This document shows positions 27,183-37,140 of a DNA stretch of 64,000 nt, piece after piece. The notes beneath the pieces are model-generated. The model saw only the letters and a program-made list of their open reading frames with translations. It was not told where the DNA came from and did not search any database. Location: assembly GCA_023512345.1 (NCBI GenBank), contig JAILZT010000004.1, positions 1 to 64,000 on the forward strand, written 5' to 3'. Within the stretch, counting starts at the first letter, position 1; each line of letters starts with the position of its first letter. Position numbers and translations under genes: made by a program. The DNA comes from Paenibacillus sp. (GTDB taxonomy: Bacteria; Bacillota; Bacilli; Paenibacillales; Paenibacillaceae).

Positions 27183-28169
27183 ATGGCGATTCTTGTAACG
27201 GGTGGAGCGGGGTATATTGGTTCCCATACAGTAGCTGAGTTGTTGGAGCGGGGCGAGGAAGTAGTCGTTATTGACAACCTTGTGACTGGACACCGTGAGG
27301 CACTTCTGGGCGGTAAGCTTTATGAAGGAGATCTGCGCGACAAGGAACTGCTGGCAAAGCTTTTCTCCGAGAATGAGATCGAGGCTGTTATCCATTTTGC
27401 TGCAAGCTCATTGGTTGGTGAAAGCATGAAGGATCCTGTGAAATATTACGATAACAACGTGTACGGAACGCAGTGTCTACTGGAAGCTATGCAGAAGGCG
27501 GGCGTGAACAAAATTGTATTCTCTTCCACTGCAGCGACCTATGGCGAACCTGAAAAGGTGCCGATTGAAGAAACCGATCGTACAGAACCTGCAAATGTGT
27601 ATGGAGAAACCAAGTTAACTATGGAAAGAATGATGGCCTGGTTTGACAAAGTTCTGGACATTAAATATGTGGCGCTTCGCTACTTCAATGCTGCCGGGGC
27701 CCACTCAAGCGGTAAAATCGGTGAAGATCACCGTCCCGAAAGTCATCTTATCCCGTTAGTGCTGCAAACCGCGCTTAAGCAACGTGAGAGTATCGCTGTT
27801 TTCGGTGAAGACTATCCTACGGAGGATGGAACCTGTGTGCGTGATTACATCCACGTAAGCGATCTAGCAGATGCACATGTTCGTGCAGTAACATACCTGC
27901 GCAGCGGCAGCGTGAGCAGTGTCTTCAACCTTGGCAACGGGCTTGGCTTCTCCGTGAAGCAAGTTATCGAAACGGCTAAGAAAGTAACCGGTCTTGAAAT
28001 CCCTGTAGTTATTCAGGAGCGTCGTGCGGGAGATCCAGCTGTTCTGGTAGCATCCTCGAATAAAGCCCGTACAGTTCTGGGCTGGAACCCAAAGCATGCA
28101 GACCTGGAGAACATTATTCAGAGTGCTTGGAACTGGCATTCAGCGAATCCGCAAGGCTACGGTAATTAA
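27183..28169 (+). CDS. galE: UDP-glucose 4-epimerase
   Basis: A 328-residue short-chain dehydrogenase-type epimerase interconverting UDP-galactose and UDP-glucose. It has the NAD motif GGAGYIGSH at residues 7-15, the catalytic Y-x3-K in VYGETKLTME with the serine/threonine in SSTAATYGEP, and the RYFNAAGAHSSGKIGEDH substrate segment. The start lies one base after the galK stop, and AAGGAG sits inside the end of galK. Second gene of galKET. Confidence 0.97.
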   Translation: MAILVTGGAGYIGSHTVAELLERGEEVVVIDNLVTGHREALLGGKLYEGDLRDKELLAKLFSENEIEAVIHFAASSLVGESMKDPVKYYDNNVYGTQCLLEAMQKAGVNKIVFSSTAATYGEPEKVPIEETDRTEPANVYGETKLTMERMMAWFDKVLDIKYVALRYFNAAGAHSSGKIGEDHRPESHLIPLVLQTALKQRESIAVFGEDYPTEDGTCVRDYIHVSDLADAHVRAVTYLRSGSVSSVFNLGNGLGFSVKQVIETAKKVTGLEIPVVIQERRAGDPAVLVASSNKARTVLGWNPKHADLENIIQSAWNWHSANPQGYGN

Positions 28170-28223
28170 GGAGTCTGACTTCTAGAGCAATCCTATGCTA
28201 CACCAACTTTAAGGAGAATCAGG

Positions 28224-29804
28224 ATGGATAAAGAGAACAAAGTAAATCCCGCCGGAGAAATGGCATTACAGGCAATTGAGCAGCTTATACTCTTTGCTGA
28301 ACGCCAGAGAATGATTGAACCGGCGGACCTTGATTATAGCCGTAACGTGCTGTTAGAGCAGTTCGGGTTCAGCGAACCCCATTTTGGTGATGTAGATCAG
28401 ACGATATTAGAAGGACCCCAAGCCCCGCTTGATATTTTGATTGATTATGGGTTTGAAATCGGCCTTATTCCTGAGAACAGTGATACTTATCGTGATCTGT
28501 TAGATGCCAAAATCATGGGGCTGTTAATGGCCCGTCCTTCTGAGGTTAATGCCGAATTCCGAAGATTAACAGCAGAGAAAGGCATATCGGCTGCAACGGA
28601 CCAGTTCTACAAGCTGAGTATTGATTCCAACTATATCCGGATGGACCGTATTTCCAAGAACGTCTACTGGCTTCAAGATTCCCCATACGGCGATATTGAG
28701 ATGACGATCAATTTGTCCAAGCCTGAGAAAAGTCCTAAGGAAATTGCGATGGCTAGACTGCTTCCACCACCTGTCTATCCCAAATGCCAGCTCTGTCGTG
28801 AGAATGTGGGTTATTCAGGCCGGGTGAACCATCCTCCTCGGCAGAACTTACGGATTATTCCGCTAGCGCTGAATAACGAGAAGTGGTTCTTCCAGTACTC
28901 ACCATACGTGTACTACAATGAGCACTGTATCGTATTCCATCATGATCATGTACCGATGAAGCTGACCAAGGATACACTTAGTCGCCTGCTTGGTTTCGTG
29001 GAGTCATTCCCGCATTATTTTATCGGCTCCAATGCGGATTTGCCAATTGTGGGCGGCTCCATACTAACACATGACCACTTTCAAGGGGGACGCCATACCT
29101 TCCCTATACAAAAAGCACCTAAGGAAAGTACGTTCACTCATGAGTCTTATCCGGGAGTCAGCATTAGTATCGTTAAATGGCCGATGTCGGTTCTGCGTCT
29201 AAGCAGTCAGGACCCGGCGGTTCTCCTTGAATGCGGCAATTCGATATATGAAGCATGGAAAGGATACAGTGATCCTGAAGCGGATGTGTTGGCTTTTTCC
29301 GAGACGGAGGGTGAACTTGTTCCTCACAATACAGTAACTCCTATCGTTCGCAGAGCAGAGGACAGCGGCTACGAGATGGATCTTGTGCTTCGCAACAATC
29401 GTACAAGTGAGCAGTATCCGGAAGGGATTTTTCATCCTCACCGGGAAATGCACCATATCAAGAAAGAAAATATCGGCTTGATTGAAGTCATGGGACTAGC
29501 TATTTTACCTGGTAGACTGAAGGAAGAACTCGACAGGATTGCGGGTATTTTAGCTGGAGATTCTTCTACACTTAATGAGCTGCAGGGGGATTCTACACAT
29601 GCTTTAGCCCAGCATGCAAGTTGGGTTCAAGAGCTGGTTGAACGCTTTGGCATGTCAATGAATCATGAAGAAGCTGTAAAGACAATACAGAATGAGGTAG
29701 GCATCAAATTCACGCATATTCTAGAGCACGCAGGGGTCTACAAGCGGACACCTGAAGGTCAAGAAGCTTTCCATCGTTTTGTAAAGAGCTTGGGTGCCAA
29801 CTAG
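28224..29804 (+). CDS. galT: UDP-glucose-hexose-1-phosphate uridylyltransferase, class II
   Basis: A 526-residue GalT of the Firmicutes class II type, longer than the class I enzymes. It exchanges UMP between UDP-glucose and galactose-1-phosphate, the central Leloir reaction. Useful landmarks are PPPVYPKCQLCRENVGYSG, the segment YYNEHCIVFHHDHVPM, the histidine motif LTHDHFQGGRHTFP, and HPHREMHHIKKENIGLIEVMG. AAGGAG lies 9 bases before ATG. It is the last gene of galKET, 54 bases after galE, and is closed by a strong terminator. Confidence 0.96.
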   Translation: MDKENKVNPAGEMALQAIEQLILFAERQRMIEPADLDYSRNVLLEQFGFSEPHFGDVDQTILEGPQAPLDILIDYGFEIGLIPENSDTYRDLLDAKIMGLLMARPSEVNAEFRRLTAEKGISAATDQFYKLSIDSNYIRMDRISKNVYWLQDSPYGDIEMTINLSKPEKSPKEIAMARLLPPPVYPKCQLCRENVGYSGRVNHPPRQNLRIIPLALNNEKWFFQYSPYVYYNEHCIVFHHDHVPMKLTKDTLSRLLGFVESFPHYFIGSNADLPIVGGSILTHDHFQGGRHTFPIQKAPKESTFTHESYPGVSISIVKWPMSVLRLSSQDPAVLLECGNSIYEAWKGYSDPEADVLAFSETEGELVPHNTVTPIVRRAEDSGYEMDLVLRNNRTSEQYPEGIFHPHREMHHIKKENIGLIEVMGLAILPGRLKEELDRIAGILAGDSSTLNELQGDSTHALAQHASWVQELVERFGMSMNHEEAVKTIQNEVGIKFTHILEHAGVYKRTPEGQEAFHRFVKSLGAN

Positions 29805-29817
29805 ACACCTATAATAC

Positions 29818-29868
29818 AAGACACCAAGGTTCCTCTGAGGAAGGAACTTGGGTGTCTTTTGTTTTTTG
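29818..29868 (+). terminator. Terminator of the galKET operon
   Basis: AAGACACC-AAG-GTTCC pairs with GGAAC-TT-GGGTGTCTT, interrupted by small mismatches, and is followed by TTGTTTTTT. Confidence 0.85.
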
Positions 29869-29944
29869 GCAGATTTGAATGAGTACTTCCAGAGGGATAT
29901 AATAGCTTAGTGAACTATATTAAGAATTATGGAGGGTTACATCT

Positions 29945-31108
29945 ATGCGGAAGTTTGAATTCTACAACCCGACGAAACTAATATTCGGACAGGGTACGCT
30001 GGAAGCGTTAAATCGAGAAGTGCCTAAATACGGGAAAAATGTACTGCTGATGTACGGCGGAGGCAGTATCAAACGTAACGGGCTATACGATAAAGTAATC
30101 TCACAGTTAAATTCTATTGGCTCCGTGGTTACGGAACTCTCAGGAGTGGAACCGAATCCTCGTCTTTCCACTGTACATAAAGGTGTGGAGCTGTGCCGTG
30201 AGCATCAGATCGATCTGATTCTTGCAGTAGGCGGCGGGAGTGTGCTGGATTGTGCCAAAGCGGTTGCTGTAGGTGCGAAATATGAGGGCGATATGTGGGA
30301 CTTCGTGGAACGTAAAGCAGCTCCTCAAGATGCTTTGCCTTTAGGGACAGTACTTACTATGGCAGCGACTGGGTCTGAGATGAATAACGGATCGGTGATT
30401 ACGAATGAAGTCACTCAAGAAAAAATGGGATGGGGCAGTATGTATTCCTTCCCAGCTTTCTCTATCCTTGATCCTGAACACACCTTTTCTTTACCTCGTG
30501 ACCAGACCGTGTATGGCATGGTCGATATAATGTCACACGTGCTGGAGCATTATTTTCATCTGGATGGCAATACCCCAGTTCAAGACGGATTCTGCGAGAC
30601 CCTGCTGCGTACCGTCATTGAGACAGCGCCTAAGCTAATAGAGGATCTGGAAAATTTCGAGCTGCGTGAGACGATATTATACTGTGGTACGATGGCCTTG
30701 AATGGTATGGTTAGCATGGGATTTGCTGGTGACTGGGCTACTCACAATATTGAGCATGCGGTATCTGCCGTATACGATATTCCTCATGGAGGCGGTTTAG
30801 CTATCCTGTTCCCACAATGGATGAAATACAACTTAAGTGTTAACCCTGCACGGTTCAGTCAGCTTGCTGTGAACGTGTTTGGTATCGATCCTTCCGGTAA
30901 AAACGATGAACAAGTCGGCCTCGAAGGTATTGAAGCTTTACGCAGCTTCTGGAATTCGATTGGAGCACCAAATCGCTTGGCTGATTATGATATTGATGAT
31001 TCTCAGCTTGAGAATATGGCGGATAAGTCCGTTCGTTTTGGCCCATTTGGAAACTACCGTAAGCTTCAACGCGAAGATGTAATTGAAATTTATAAAATGT
31101 CTCTGTAA
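29945..31108 (+). CDS. Iron-containing alcohol dehydrogenase (YugJ/YugK, butanol dehydrogenase type)
   Basis: A 387-residue group III alcohol dehydrogenase of the NADH-dependent butanol dehydrogenase type, reducing aldehydes in the cytosol. It shows the N-terminal [12 protein letters not shown], the NAD-binding [15 protein letters not shown], and the metal site: an aspartate in [14 protein letters not shown] with histidines there, plus [28 protein letters not shown] precedes ATG by about 9 bases. It appears monocistronic, bounded by terminators. Confidence 0.93.
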   Translation: MRKFEFYNPTKLIFGQGTLEALNREVPKYGKNVLLMYGGGSIKRNGLYDKVISQLNSIGSVVTELSGVEPNPRLSTVHKGVELCREHQIDLILAVGGGSVLDCAKAVAVGAKYEGDMWDFVERKAAPQDALPLGTVLTMAATGSEMNNGSVITNEVTQEKMGWGSMYSFPAFSILDPEHTFSLPRDQTVYGMVDIMSHVLEHYFHLDGNTPVQDGFCETLLRTVIETAPKLIEDLENFELRETILYCGTMALNGMVSMGFAGDWATHNIEHAVSAVYDIPHGGGLAILFPQWMKYNLSVNPARFSQLAVNVFGIDPSGKNDEQVGLEGIEALRSFWNSIGAPNRLADYDIDDSQLENMADKSVRFGPFGNYRKLQREDVIEIYKMSL

Positions 31109-31145
31109 GAGCGGCTGTATAAATAGCCAAACTTAGTTAATAAAG

Positions 31146-31186
31146 AAAGCGGTAGGTTTCCAGATTTCTGGGACTTGCCGCTTTTT
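31146..31186 (+). terminator. Terminator after the alcohol dehydrogenase
   Basis: AAAGCGG pairs with CCGCTTT; inner pairing (CCAGA/TCTGG) strengthens the stem, and TTTTTGCTTTT follows. Confidence 0.75.
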
Positions 31187-31317
31187 GCTTTTAGAGATTA
31201 GCAAAAAGGCAATGTATCTTTCTGTATAGAAATAATACCCAAGTTTGTGAAACTTAGGACACCCATGTTACGTTAATAGGAGTATGGAATTTATTCTGTA
31301 CGACGGGAGGCCAAGGT

Positions 31318-31854
31318 ATGGAGACGCTGTATTTGGGCTGTCTGGCACTAGGTGTCATTTTTGCCGTAGTCAGCGTATTGGTTGGGGATTTAATTGGAGG
31401 CGCATTGCATGGCATGTTTGATTCGATATCCTTTGATTTCCTGAATCCTGCTGTTTTGGCAGGGGGAATTACCGTTTTCGGAGGAGTTGGGCTTTTGCTC
31501 ACCCGTTACAGCGAATTGGAGGTTGGGGCTGTAGCGGCATTGTCTTTGCTAATTGCAGGATTTATTGATGTATTGCTGTACTTGGGGTTTGTCAAACCGA
31601 TGGACAAAAGCGAGATGTCCAATGGATTTTCGATGAAAGAGCTGCCTGGTAAAATTGGAGAGATCACAATTCCTATTCCTGCCAAAGGGTATGGGGAAAT
31701 CATGGTGAAGTTTGGTGCTGGCAACAGTCTACATACCGCTTCCAGCTTCGAGCATCAGCCCCTACCCGTCGGGATTAAGATTGTTGTGGTTGATGTTATT
31801 GAAGGGGTGGCGCTTGTAACTGAATTTGATGAGAGAAAGGGAGAGGATATTTAA
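31318..31854 (+). CDS. NfeD-like membrane protein (YuaF type)
   Basis: A 178-residue protein with three to four membrane helices (about 1-28, 40-62, 68-92) and a C-terminal OB-fold domain (about 110-170; ITIPIPAKGYGEIMVKFGAGN, ending VVDVIEGVALVTEF). This is the layout of the NfeD proteins encoded beside flotillins, such as B. subtilis YuaF, which works with FloT in membrane-domain organisation. The stop codon shares one base with the start of the flotillin gene (TAATG), so the two are translationally coupled. GGGAGG precedes ATG by about 8 bases. Confidence 0.87.
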   Translation: METLYLGCLALGVIFAVVSVLVGDLIGGALHGMFDSISFDFLNPAVLAGGITVFGGVGLLLTRYSELEVGAVAALSLLIAGFIDVLLYLGFVKPMDKSEMSNGFSMKELPGKIGEITIPIPAKGYGEIMVKFGAGNSLHTASSFEHQPLPVGIKIVVVDVIEGVALVTEFDERKGEDI

Positions 31855-33341
31855 TGTTTGGTATTCCTGACTTTTTGTTTATTCCAGCCATAGTTATTGC
31901 TGTGTTATTCGTCCTGGGGGTCGCTTTTTGGGCCCGTTTTAGAACAGTAGGACCCGATGAAGGGATGATCGTAACAGGCTCCTTCTTGGGTTCCAGCCAC
32001 ATTTTAGATGACGGATCAGGTCGTAAAATTAAGATTGTACGTGGCGGCGGGGCTTTTATTTTACCGATATTTCAGAAGGCAGAGTTTATGTCGCTGCTAT
32101 CGCACAAGCTGGATGTCACTACACCTGAGGTATATACAGAGCAAGGCGTTCCGGTTATTGCGGATGGTGTAGCCATTATTAAAGTGGGAAGCTCTACTGA
32201 AGATGTGGCAACAGCGGCTGAGCAATTCATGGGTAAGCCCATCGAGTCACTGAAAAGTGAGGCACAGGAAGTTCTTGAAGGACATCTGAGGGCAATTCTC
32301 GGTACTATGACGGTGGAGGAAGTATATCGAAATCGTGACCGGTTCGCCCAAGAAGTACAGGGGGTAGCAGCCCGCGATTTGAAGAAAATGGGGTTGCAGA
32401 TTGTCTCCTTCACCATTAAGGATGTTCGTGATAAACATGGATATCTCGAAGCGCTTGGCAAGCCGCGTATTGCGGCAGTAAAACGGGATGCAGAAATTGC
32501 TGAGGCGGAAGCCCTTCGTGATGCCCGAATCCAAAAAGCTGCAGCAGAAGAACAGGGACAGAAGGCCGAATTGCTCCGTGACACGAATATAGCTGAGGCT
32601 TCTAAGGATAACCAACTGAAGGTCGCTGCCTTTAAAAGAGATCAGGATACGGCCAAAGCGGAAGCCGACCAAGCCTACTTCATTCAGGAAGCACGCGGCA
32701 AGCAAACCGTTGTTGAAGAGCAGATGAAGGTAGAGCTGGTTCGCAAAATGAGAGAGATCGACCTGCAGGATAAAGAAATCCAGGTTCGCGAGAAACAATT
32801 TGACGCAGAAGTGAAGAAAAAGGCTGAAGCAGACCGTTATGCGGTAGAGCAGGGAGCAGAAGCGGACATGACGAAAAGAATGCGTGAGGCAGATGCGCTG
32901 CAGTACAGTATTGAAACTCAGGCAAAAGCTACATCAGCACAGAAACGACTGGAAGGTCAGGCAATTGCTGATGCCGAACTTGCCAAAGGTACTGCTGATG
33001 CTGAAGTTATCCGGCTGCGTGGTTTCGCTGAGGCTGAAGCGAAGGAAAAACTTGCAGATGCCTTCCAGAAGTTCGGTGATGCAGCAGTTCTTGATATCAT
33101 TGTCAAAATGCTGCCTGAGCTTGCAGGTCAAATTGCGAAACCTTTGGCCTCCATTGATAAATTAACGGTAGTGGATACAGGAAATGGGGAGGGCGCTGCC
33201 CGAGTAAGCAATTATGTAACCCAACTGATGTCTACAGCACCAGAAATGCTGAAAAACGTTTCCGGTATTGACGTGGAGGAATTAATTAAGGGATTTACCA
33301 ATAAGCCTACTGTAATCCCAGAATTACCAAAAGCGGAATAA
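31854..33341 (+). CDS. floT: Flotillin (FloT/YuaG family)
   Basis: A 495-residue flotillin. A membrane-embedded N-terminal segment (about 4-26) is followed by an SPFH/band-7 domain (about 50-205; GGAFILPIFQKAEFMSLLSHKLDV, then VTTPEVYTEQGVPV) and a long Glu/Ala/Lys-rich coiled-coil region (about 215-400) with repeated EA dipeptides, then a C-terminal assembly segment. Flotillins scaffold functional membrane microdomains and affect signalling kinases and cell-wall synthesis. The overlap with the NfeD gene matches the Bacillus yuaF-yuaG pair; the third gene, yuaI, is absent. A strong terminator follows. Confidence 0.93.
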   Translation: MFGIPDFLFIPAIVIAVLFVLGVAFWARFRTVGPDEGMIVTGSFLGSSHILDDGSGRKIKIVRGGGAFILPIFQKAEFMSLLSHKLDVTTPEVYTEQGVPVIADGVAIIKVGSSTEDVATAAEQFMGKPIESLKSEAQEVLEGHLRAILGTMTVEEVYRNRDRFAQEVQGVAARDLKKMGLQIVSFTIKDVRDKHGYLEALGKPRIAAVKRDAEIAEAEALRDARIQKAAAEEQGQKAELLRDTNIAEASKDNQLKVAAFKRDQDTAKAEADQAYFIQEARGKQTVVEEQMKVELVRKMREIDLQDKEIQVREKQFDAEVKKKAEADRYAVEQGAEADMTKRMREADALQYSIETQAKATSAQKRLEGQAIADAELAKGTADAEVIRLRGFAEAEAKEKLADAFQKFGDAAVLDIIVKMLPELAGQIAKPLASIDKLTVVDTGNGEGAARVSNYVTQLMSTAPEMLKNVSGIDVEELIKGFTNKPTVIPELPKAE

Positions 33342-33353
33342 TACTTAATTTAC

Positions 33354-33390
33354 AAAGTATACCTGTAGCCGTTACAGGTATACTTTTTTT
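33354..33390 (+). terminator. Terminator after the flotillin gene
   Basis: AAAGTATACCTGTA pairs perfectly with TACAGGTATACTTT around a short loop and runs into seven T. Confidence 0.92.
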
Positions 33391-33417
33391 GTGTAACAAA
33401 AACAGTTCCTGAGCAGC

Positions 33418-33446
33418 TTGTACACTTCTTTTATAGAATTTATGAT
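33418..33446 (+). promoter_or_regulatory. Sigma-A promoter of glcT
   Basis: TTGTAC and TATGAT are separated by exactly 17 bases, about 100 bases upstream of the glcT start. Confidence 0.6.
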
Positions 33447-33546
33447 GTTATGATGATAGCGCAAGTATAATCAACTCGTGCCGTTACTCTGCCATTTGAT
33501 TGCTGCCGATAAAGTAAGGTATTCAGAAATAAAAGAGGTGTCCGTA

Positions 33547-34422
33547 GTGAGCAGCATAACCGTGGCTAAAGTACTTAACAACAATGTAATTATCGCCGAA
33601 CATCCCCAATATGCCGAAGTGGTTGTAATAGGGAAAGGTATAGGCTTTAACCGCAAAGTGCGTGATCGTATAAAGCTTTCGTCTGTAGAAAAAATGTTTA
33701 TTCTCCGTAGTCAGGAGGAGCAGGAGCAATATAAGCAGCTCGTCCCTCAAATTGATGAAAAGTTAATTGAGGTTGTTCAGGAAATCATTCTTCATATTAT
33801 GCAGCAGAGCCGGGAGCCGCTTAATGAACATATCCATATTGCTTTAACGGACCATATTTCATTTGCCATCAGGCGGCAAGAACAGAAAATACCCATCCAT
33901 AACCCTTTTCTCTACGAGACCAAAGAGATCTATCCCGAAGAGTATGCGATGGCTGAATATGCGATCGGCAGAATTAATGAGGCCATGCATGTCTCCATGC
34001 CTTCAGATGAGATTGGTTTTGTTGCGCTGCATATTGTAAGCGCACTGAGCAATCGGCATATTACCGAAGTGAAACAGCATTCGGTTCTTATTGGCGATCT
34101 TGTAAACTTGGTTGAGAGCAGCTTAGACTATCAAATCCCACGGGATTCTCTCGATTATTCCCGTCTGGTTACCCATTTACGCTTTGTACTTGAACGGCTG
34201 CGCCGTGGAGAAACGGTCAGGGAAATATCTTCACTTGACGGGCTGATGAAGCGTGAATATCCCGAGATGTACTCATTGTCATGGAAATTAACTAAGATTA
34301 TAGAACAGCGGGTACGCATCCCAGTATATCCCGCAGAAGTAAGTTATTTGACTGTACACTTACAGCGGCTAGCCCAGAAAAAAGAGGACGAGGCAGACAT
34401 GGAGGAGAACAGCAGCTCCTAA
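33547..34422 (+). CDS. glcT: GlcT-type transcriptional antiterminator
   Basis: A 291-residue BglG-family antiterminator. Residues 1-60 form the RNA-binding domain (ITVAKVLNNNVIIAEHP, then IGKGIGFNRKVRD). Two PTS regulation domains follow: PRD1 (about 65-170) with H103 in ALTDHISFAIRR and a second histidine in FVALHIVSAL, and PRD2 (about 175-285) with RLVTHLRFVLERL and LTVHLQRLAQ. Phosphorylation of PRD1 by PtsG inactivates the protein when glucose is absent. The GTG start at 33547 is chosen because AGAGGTG lies 6 bases upstream; the frame runs 23 codons further back without a ribosome site. Its target, a GlcT-type RAT, lies directly upstream of ptsG. Confidence 0.94.
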   Translation: MSSITVAKVLNNNVIIAEHPQYAEVVVIGKGIGFNRKVRDRIKLSSVEKMFILRSQEEQEQYKQLVPQIDEKLIEVVQEIILHIMQQSREPLNEHIHIALTDHISFAIRRQEQKIPIHNPFLYETKEIYPEEYAMAEYAIGRINEAMHVSMPSDEIGFVALHIVSALSNRHITEVKQHSVLIGDLVNLVESSLDYQIPRDSLDYSRLVTHLRFVLERLRRGETVREISSLDGLMKREYPEMYSLSWKLTKIIEQRVRIPVYPAEVSYLTVHLQRLAQKKEDEADMEENSSS

Positions 34423-34488
34423 TGATAAGGAACTATTTTGCTGATAATCCTAATTTTAATAGGTCAACTCAGGTTTTCAAAAAAATGC

Positions 34489-34517
34489 TTGCAAGTTTAA
34501 AAAAACGATGCTAAACT
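34489..34517 (+). promoter_or_regulatory. Promoter of the ptsG-ptsH-ptsI operon
   Basis: TTGCAA and TAAACT with a 17-base spacer place the transcript start about 25 bases before the RAT element. Confidence 0.55.
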
Positions 34518-34548
34518 GATCCCAGTTATTCAACAAAACAGAATATAA

Positions 34549-34577
34549 ACGTGTAACTGATTCGATCAGGCATGAGT
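34549..34577 (+). promoter_or_regulatory. RAT (ribonucleic antiterminator) bound by GlcT
   Basis: ACGTGTAACTGATTCGATCA followed by GGCATGAGT closely resembles the GlcT-RAT of Bacillus ptsG as I know it. It overlaps the left arm of the terminator at 34570, so RNA folded into the RAT form, held by GlcT, would prevent termination. Confidence 0.85.
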
Positions 34578-34672
34578 GATTTACAGTATTTTGGTTGTAT
34601 AACCCCTTCTCGGGGTAATCTAACTCTAGAGTTAGATAACAACTTGTATACTGTGTTGCTCATGCTTTTTTT
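34570..34672 (+). terminator. GlcT-controlled terminator in the ptsG leader, with internal hairpins
   Basis: GCATGAG...TTACAGTAT pairs with ATACTGTG...CTCATGC, followed by TTTTTTT. The roughly 60-base loop is itself structured: CCCC-TTCT-CGGGG near 34602-34615 and a perfect 18-base palindrome TCTAACTCTAGAGTTAGA at 34619-34636. The loop is larger than needed for termination. Confidence 0.8.
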
Positions 34673-34716
34673 GTCTTCTGTTTTGTATTGAAATCAAAAA
34701 TAAGGAAGTGACATTA

Positions 34717-36771
34717 ATGTTTAAAAAGCTTTTTGGCGTCTTACAAAGAGTTGGTAAGGCGTTGATGCTTCCGGTAGCCATTCTTCCGGCAGCCGGTTTG
34801 CTATTAGGTATCGGTAACATGCTAGTTAATCCAGATTTCTTGCAGTATGTACCTGCACTTGAGAACAATACAGTTCAGGCTATTGCTAATGTATTAATGA
34901 ATTCTGGACAGGTCGTGTTTAATAACTTGGCGCTGCTGTTCGCAGTAGGTGTAGCTATTGGTTTGGCGGGCGGGGAAGGCGTAGCCGGTCTTGCTGCCAT
35001 TATCGGTTTCCTCGTATTAAATATTACGATGGGTACCGTAGTTGGTGTTAATGAGTATGTACTGAGCCAAGGTAACTTTGCTTATGCTAGCGTGCTAGGA
35101 ATTCCTACCCTGCAAACCGGTGTATTTGGCGGTATATTAGTCGGGGTACTAGCGGCAGCCATGTACAAACGCTTTTTCAAAATCGAACTGCCGTCTTACC
35201 TAGGTTTCTTCGCAGGTAAACGTTTTGTTCCGATTATGACTGCGGTAACCTCACTGCTTCTCGGTCTTGTTTTGACACTGGTTTGGCCACCTATTCAAGA
35301 AGGTTTGAACTATGTGTCTCAAAGTATGATTGATACGAACAAAACGCTCGCGGCCTTTATCTTTGGTCTAATCGAGCGCTCGCTCATTCCATTTGGTCTG
35401 CATCACATTTTCTACTCACCGTTCTGGTACGAATTTGGAACGTATGTTGATAAAGCTGGCGATCTGGTTCGTGGTGACCAACGGATCTTTATGCAACAGC
35501 TTCGTGATGGTGTAGAATTTACAGCGGGTACATTTACTACAGGTAAATATCCGTTTATGATGTTTGGTCTTCCAGCTGCAGCTCTTGCGATTTATCATGA
35601 GTCCAAACCTGAGAATAAAAAGTTTGTTGGTGGATTGATGGTTTCCGCTGCACTGACTTCTTTCCTCACAGGTATTACTGAGCCGCTGGAATTCTCGTTC
35701 CTGTTCGTAGCTCCATTGTTGTTCGCTGTGCATGCCGTTTTCGCAGGTCTGTCCTTCATGACGATGCACATTTTAGACGTTAAAATCGGTATGACCTTCT
35801 CCGGGGGCTTTATCGACTATGTGCTCTTCGGGATTATACCGAACCGCACAGCTTGGTGGCTCGTTATTCCGGTAGGATTAGTGATTGCGGTAATCTACTA
35901 CTTCGGTTTCCGATTTGTTATTCGGAAATTCAATCTAAAAACACCTGGTCGTGAAGATGAATCAGACGATGATAATACCCAAGACACCGCAGCTGTTTCT
36001 ACCAGCGGTAATGATTTGCCAAGCAATATCCTGGCTGCTTTAGGCGGTAAAGAAAATATCACCCATCTTGATGCTTGTATCACTCGCCTCCGGGTAGAGG
36101 TTAAAGATAAAGCGGGTGTAGATAAGAATCGTCTGAAGAAGCTTGGTGCTTCTGGTGTTCTGGAGGTCGGTAATAACGTACAAGCGATCTTTGGTACACG
36201 TTCCGATACCATTAAATCTCAGATTCAGGATGTAATGAATGGCAAAACACCAACAGCTGCTCCTGCGCCGGCTCCAGTATTAGAGAAACAAGCAGGCGAA
36301 GAAGGCGTTGCGATTATGCCAGAGGACATTGTCTCACCGGTTAACGGAGAATTGATGGACATCACTCAGGTTCCAGACGCAGTATTCTCTCAAAAAATGA
36401 CAGGTGACGGTTTTGCCTTCTTGTCAGATGATGGGAAAATTGCTTCTCCGGTTTATGGTAAAGTGTTCAACGTATTCCCGAGCAAACATGCTATTGGAAT
36501 CATGTCCGATGGCGGTAAAGAAGTGCTCGTTCATATCGGTGTGAATACAGTGAAACTGAAAGGTCAAGGTTTTACTGTTCTTGTAGAGGAAGGCGACCTT
36601 GTTGCTGCAGGACAACCGATTATGGAAGTTGATTTGGAATATGTGAAGGCACATGCTCCTTCCGTAATTTCACCAGTGATATTCTCGAATCTTCCCGAAG
36701 GTTCTTCTGTAACCCTGAAGAAGCCGGGCAAGGTATCGATTGGTGATAAGGATATCATTGTAATTCAGTAA
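34717..36771 (+). CDS. ptsG: Glucose-specific PTS enzyme IICBA
   Basis: A 684-residue glucose permease with all three domains in one chain: EIIC (about 1-405, some 10 membrane helices; [46 protein letters not shown]), EIIB (about 430-510; phosphorylated C454 in [12 protein letters not shown]), and EIIA (about 540-684; H591 in SKHAIGIM and phosphorylated H606 in [12 protein letters not shown]). It imports and phosphorylates glucose and phosphorylates GlcT when glucose is scarce. ATG 34717 is chosen over the in-frame GTG at 34708, which lies inside the ribosome site AAGGAAGTG. It is followed by ptsH and ptsI in one operon. Confidence 0.97.
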   Translation: MFKKLFGVLQRVGKALMLPVAILPAAGLLLGIGNMLVNPDFLQYVPALENNTVQAIANVLMNSGQVVFNNLALLFAVGVAIGLAGGEGVAGLAAIIGFLVLNITMGTVVGVNEYVLSQGNFAYASVLGIPTLQTGVFGGILVGVLAAAMYKRFFKIELPSYLGFFAGKRFVPIMTAVTSLLLGLVLTLVWPPIQEGLNYVSQSMIDTNKTLAAFIFGLIERSLIPFGLHHIFYSPFWYEFGTYVDKAGDLVRGDQRIFMQQLRDGVEFTAGTFTTGKYPFMMFGLPAAALAIYHESKPENKKFVGGLMVSAALTSFLTGITEPLEFSFLFVAPLLFAVHAVFAGLSFMTMHILDVKIGMTFSGGFIDYVLFGIIPNRTAWWLVIPVGLVIAVIYYFGFRFVIRKFNLKTPGREDESDDDNTQDTAAVSTSGNDLPSNILAALGGKENITHLDACITRLRVEVKDKAGVDKNRLKKLGASGVLEVGNNVQAIFGTRSDTIKSQIQDVMNGKTPTAAPAPAPVLEKQAGEEGVAIMPEDIVSPVNGELMDITQVPDAVFSQKMTGDGFAFLSDDGKIASPVYGKVFNVFPSKHAIGIMSDGGKEVLVHIGVNTVKLKGQGFTVLVEEGDLVAAGQPIMEVDLEYVKAHAPSVISPVIFSNLPEGSSVTLKKPGKVSIGDKDIIVIQ

Positions 36772-36864
36772 AAAGTGCAATGGTGATGCGCTTCTATTAT
36801 AATTAAGGGAGCGCAGCACCATTAACATAAAAAACCAATAATAATAGAAAGCAGGTTGAATATT

Positions 36865-37140
36865 ATGCAAAAAACATTCAAAATTGTTGACGAAGATGGA
36901 ATACATGCACGCCCAGCAACAGCATTGGTTAACACAGCTACAAAGTTTAAGGGAACTGAGGCTTATGCAGAAGCTAAAGGTAAAAAAGTAACTTTGAAAT
37001 CAATTCTTGGCGTTCTTTCCTTGGGTCTTGAAGCTGGAGATACTCTAACTCTTATTACTGAAGGCAGTGAAGAGAGCGACGCTTTGAATGCACTTCAAGA
37101 AATTATGATCAAAGAAGGGCTGGGAGAGTTGAATGACTAA
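36865..37140 (+). CDS. ptsH: Phosphocarrier protein HPr
   Basis: A 91-residue HPr that passes phosphate from enzyme I to PTS permeases. The catalytic histidine is H14 in GIHARPAT and the regulatory serine is S46 in LKSILGV, the site used by HPr kinase so that HPr-Ser-P can act with CcpA at cre sites. ATG 36865 is preferred over a TTG three codons earlier that lies within the AGCAGG ribosome site region. The last 8 bases overlap the ptsI start. Confidence 0.97.
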   Translation: MQKTFKIVDEDGIHARPATALVNTATKFKGTEAYAEAKGKKVTLKSILGVLSLGLEAGDTLTLITEGSEESDALNALQEIMIKEGLGELND

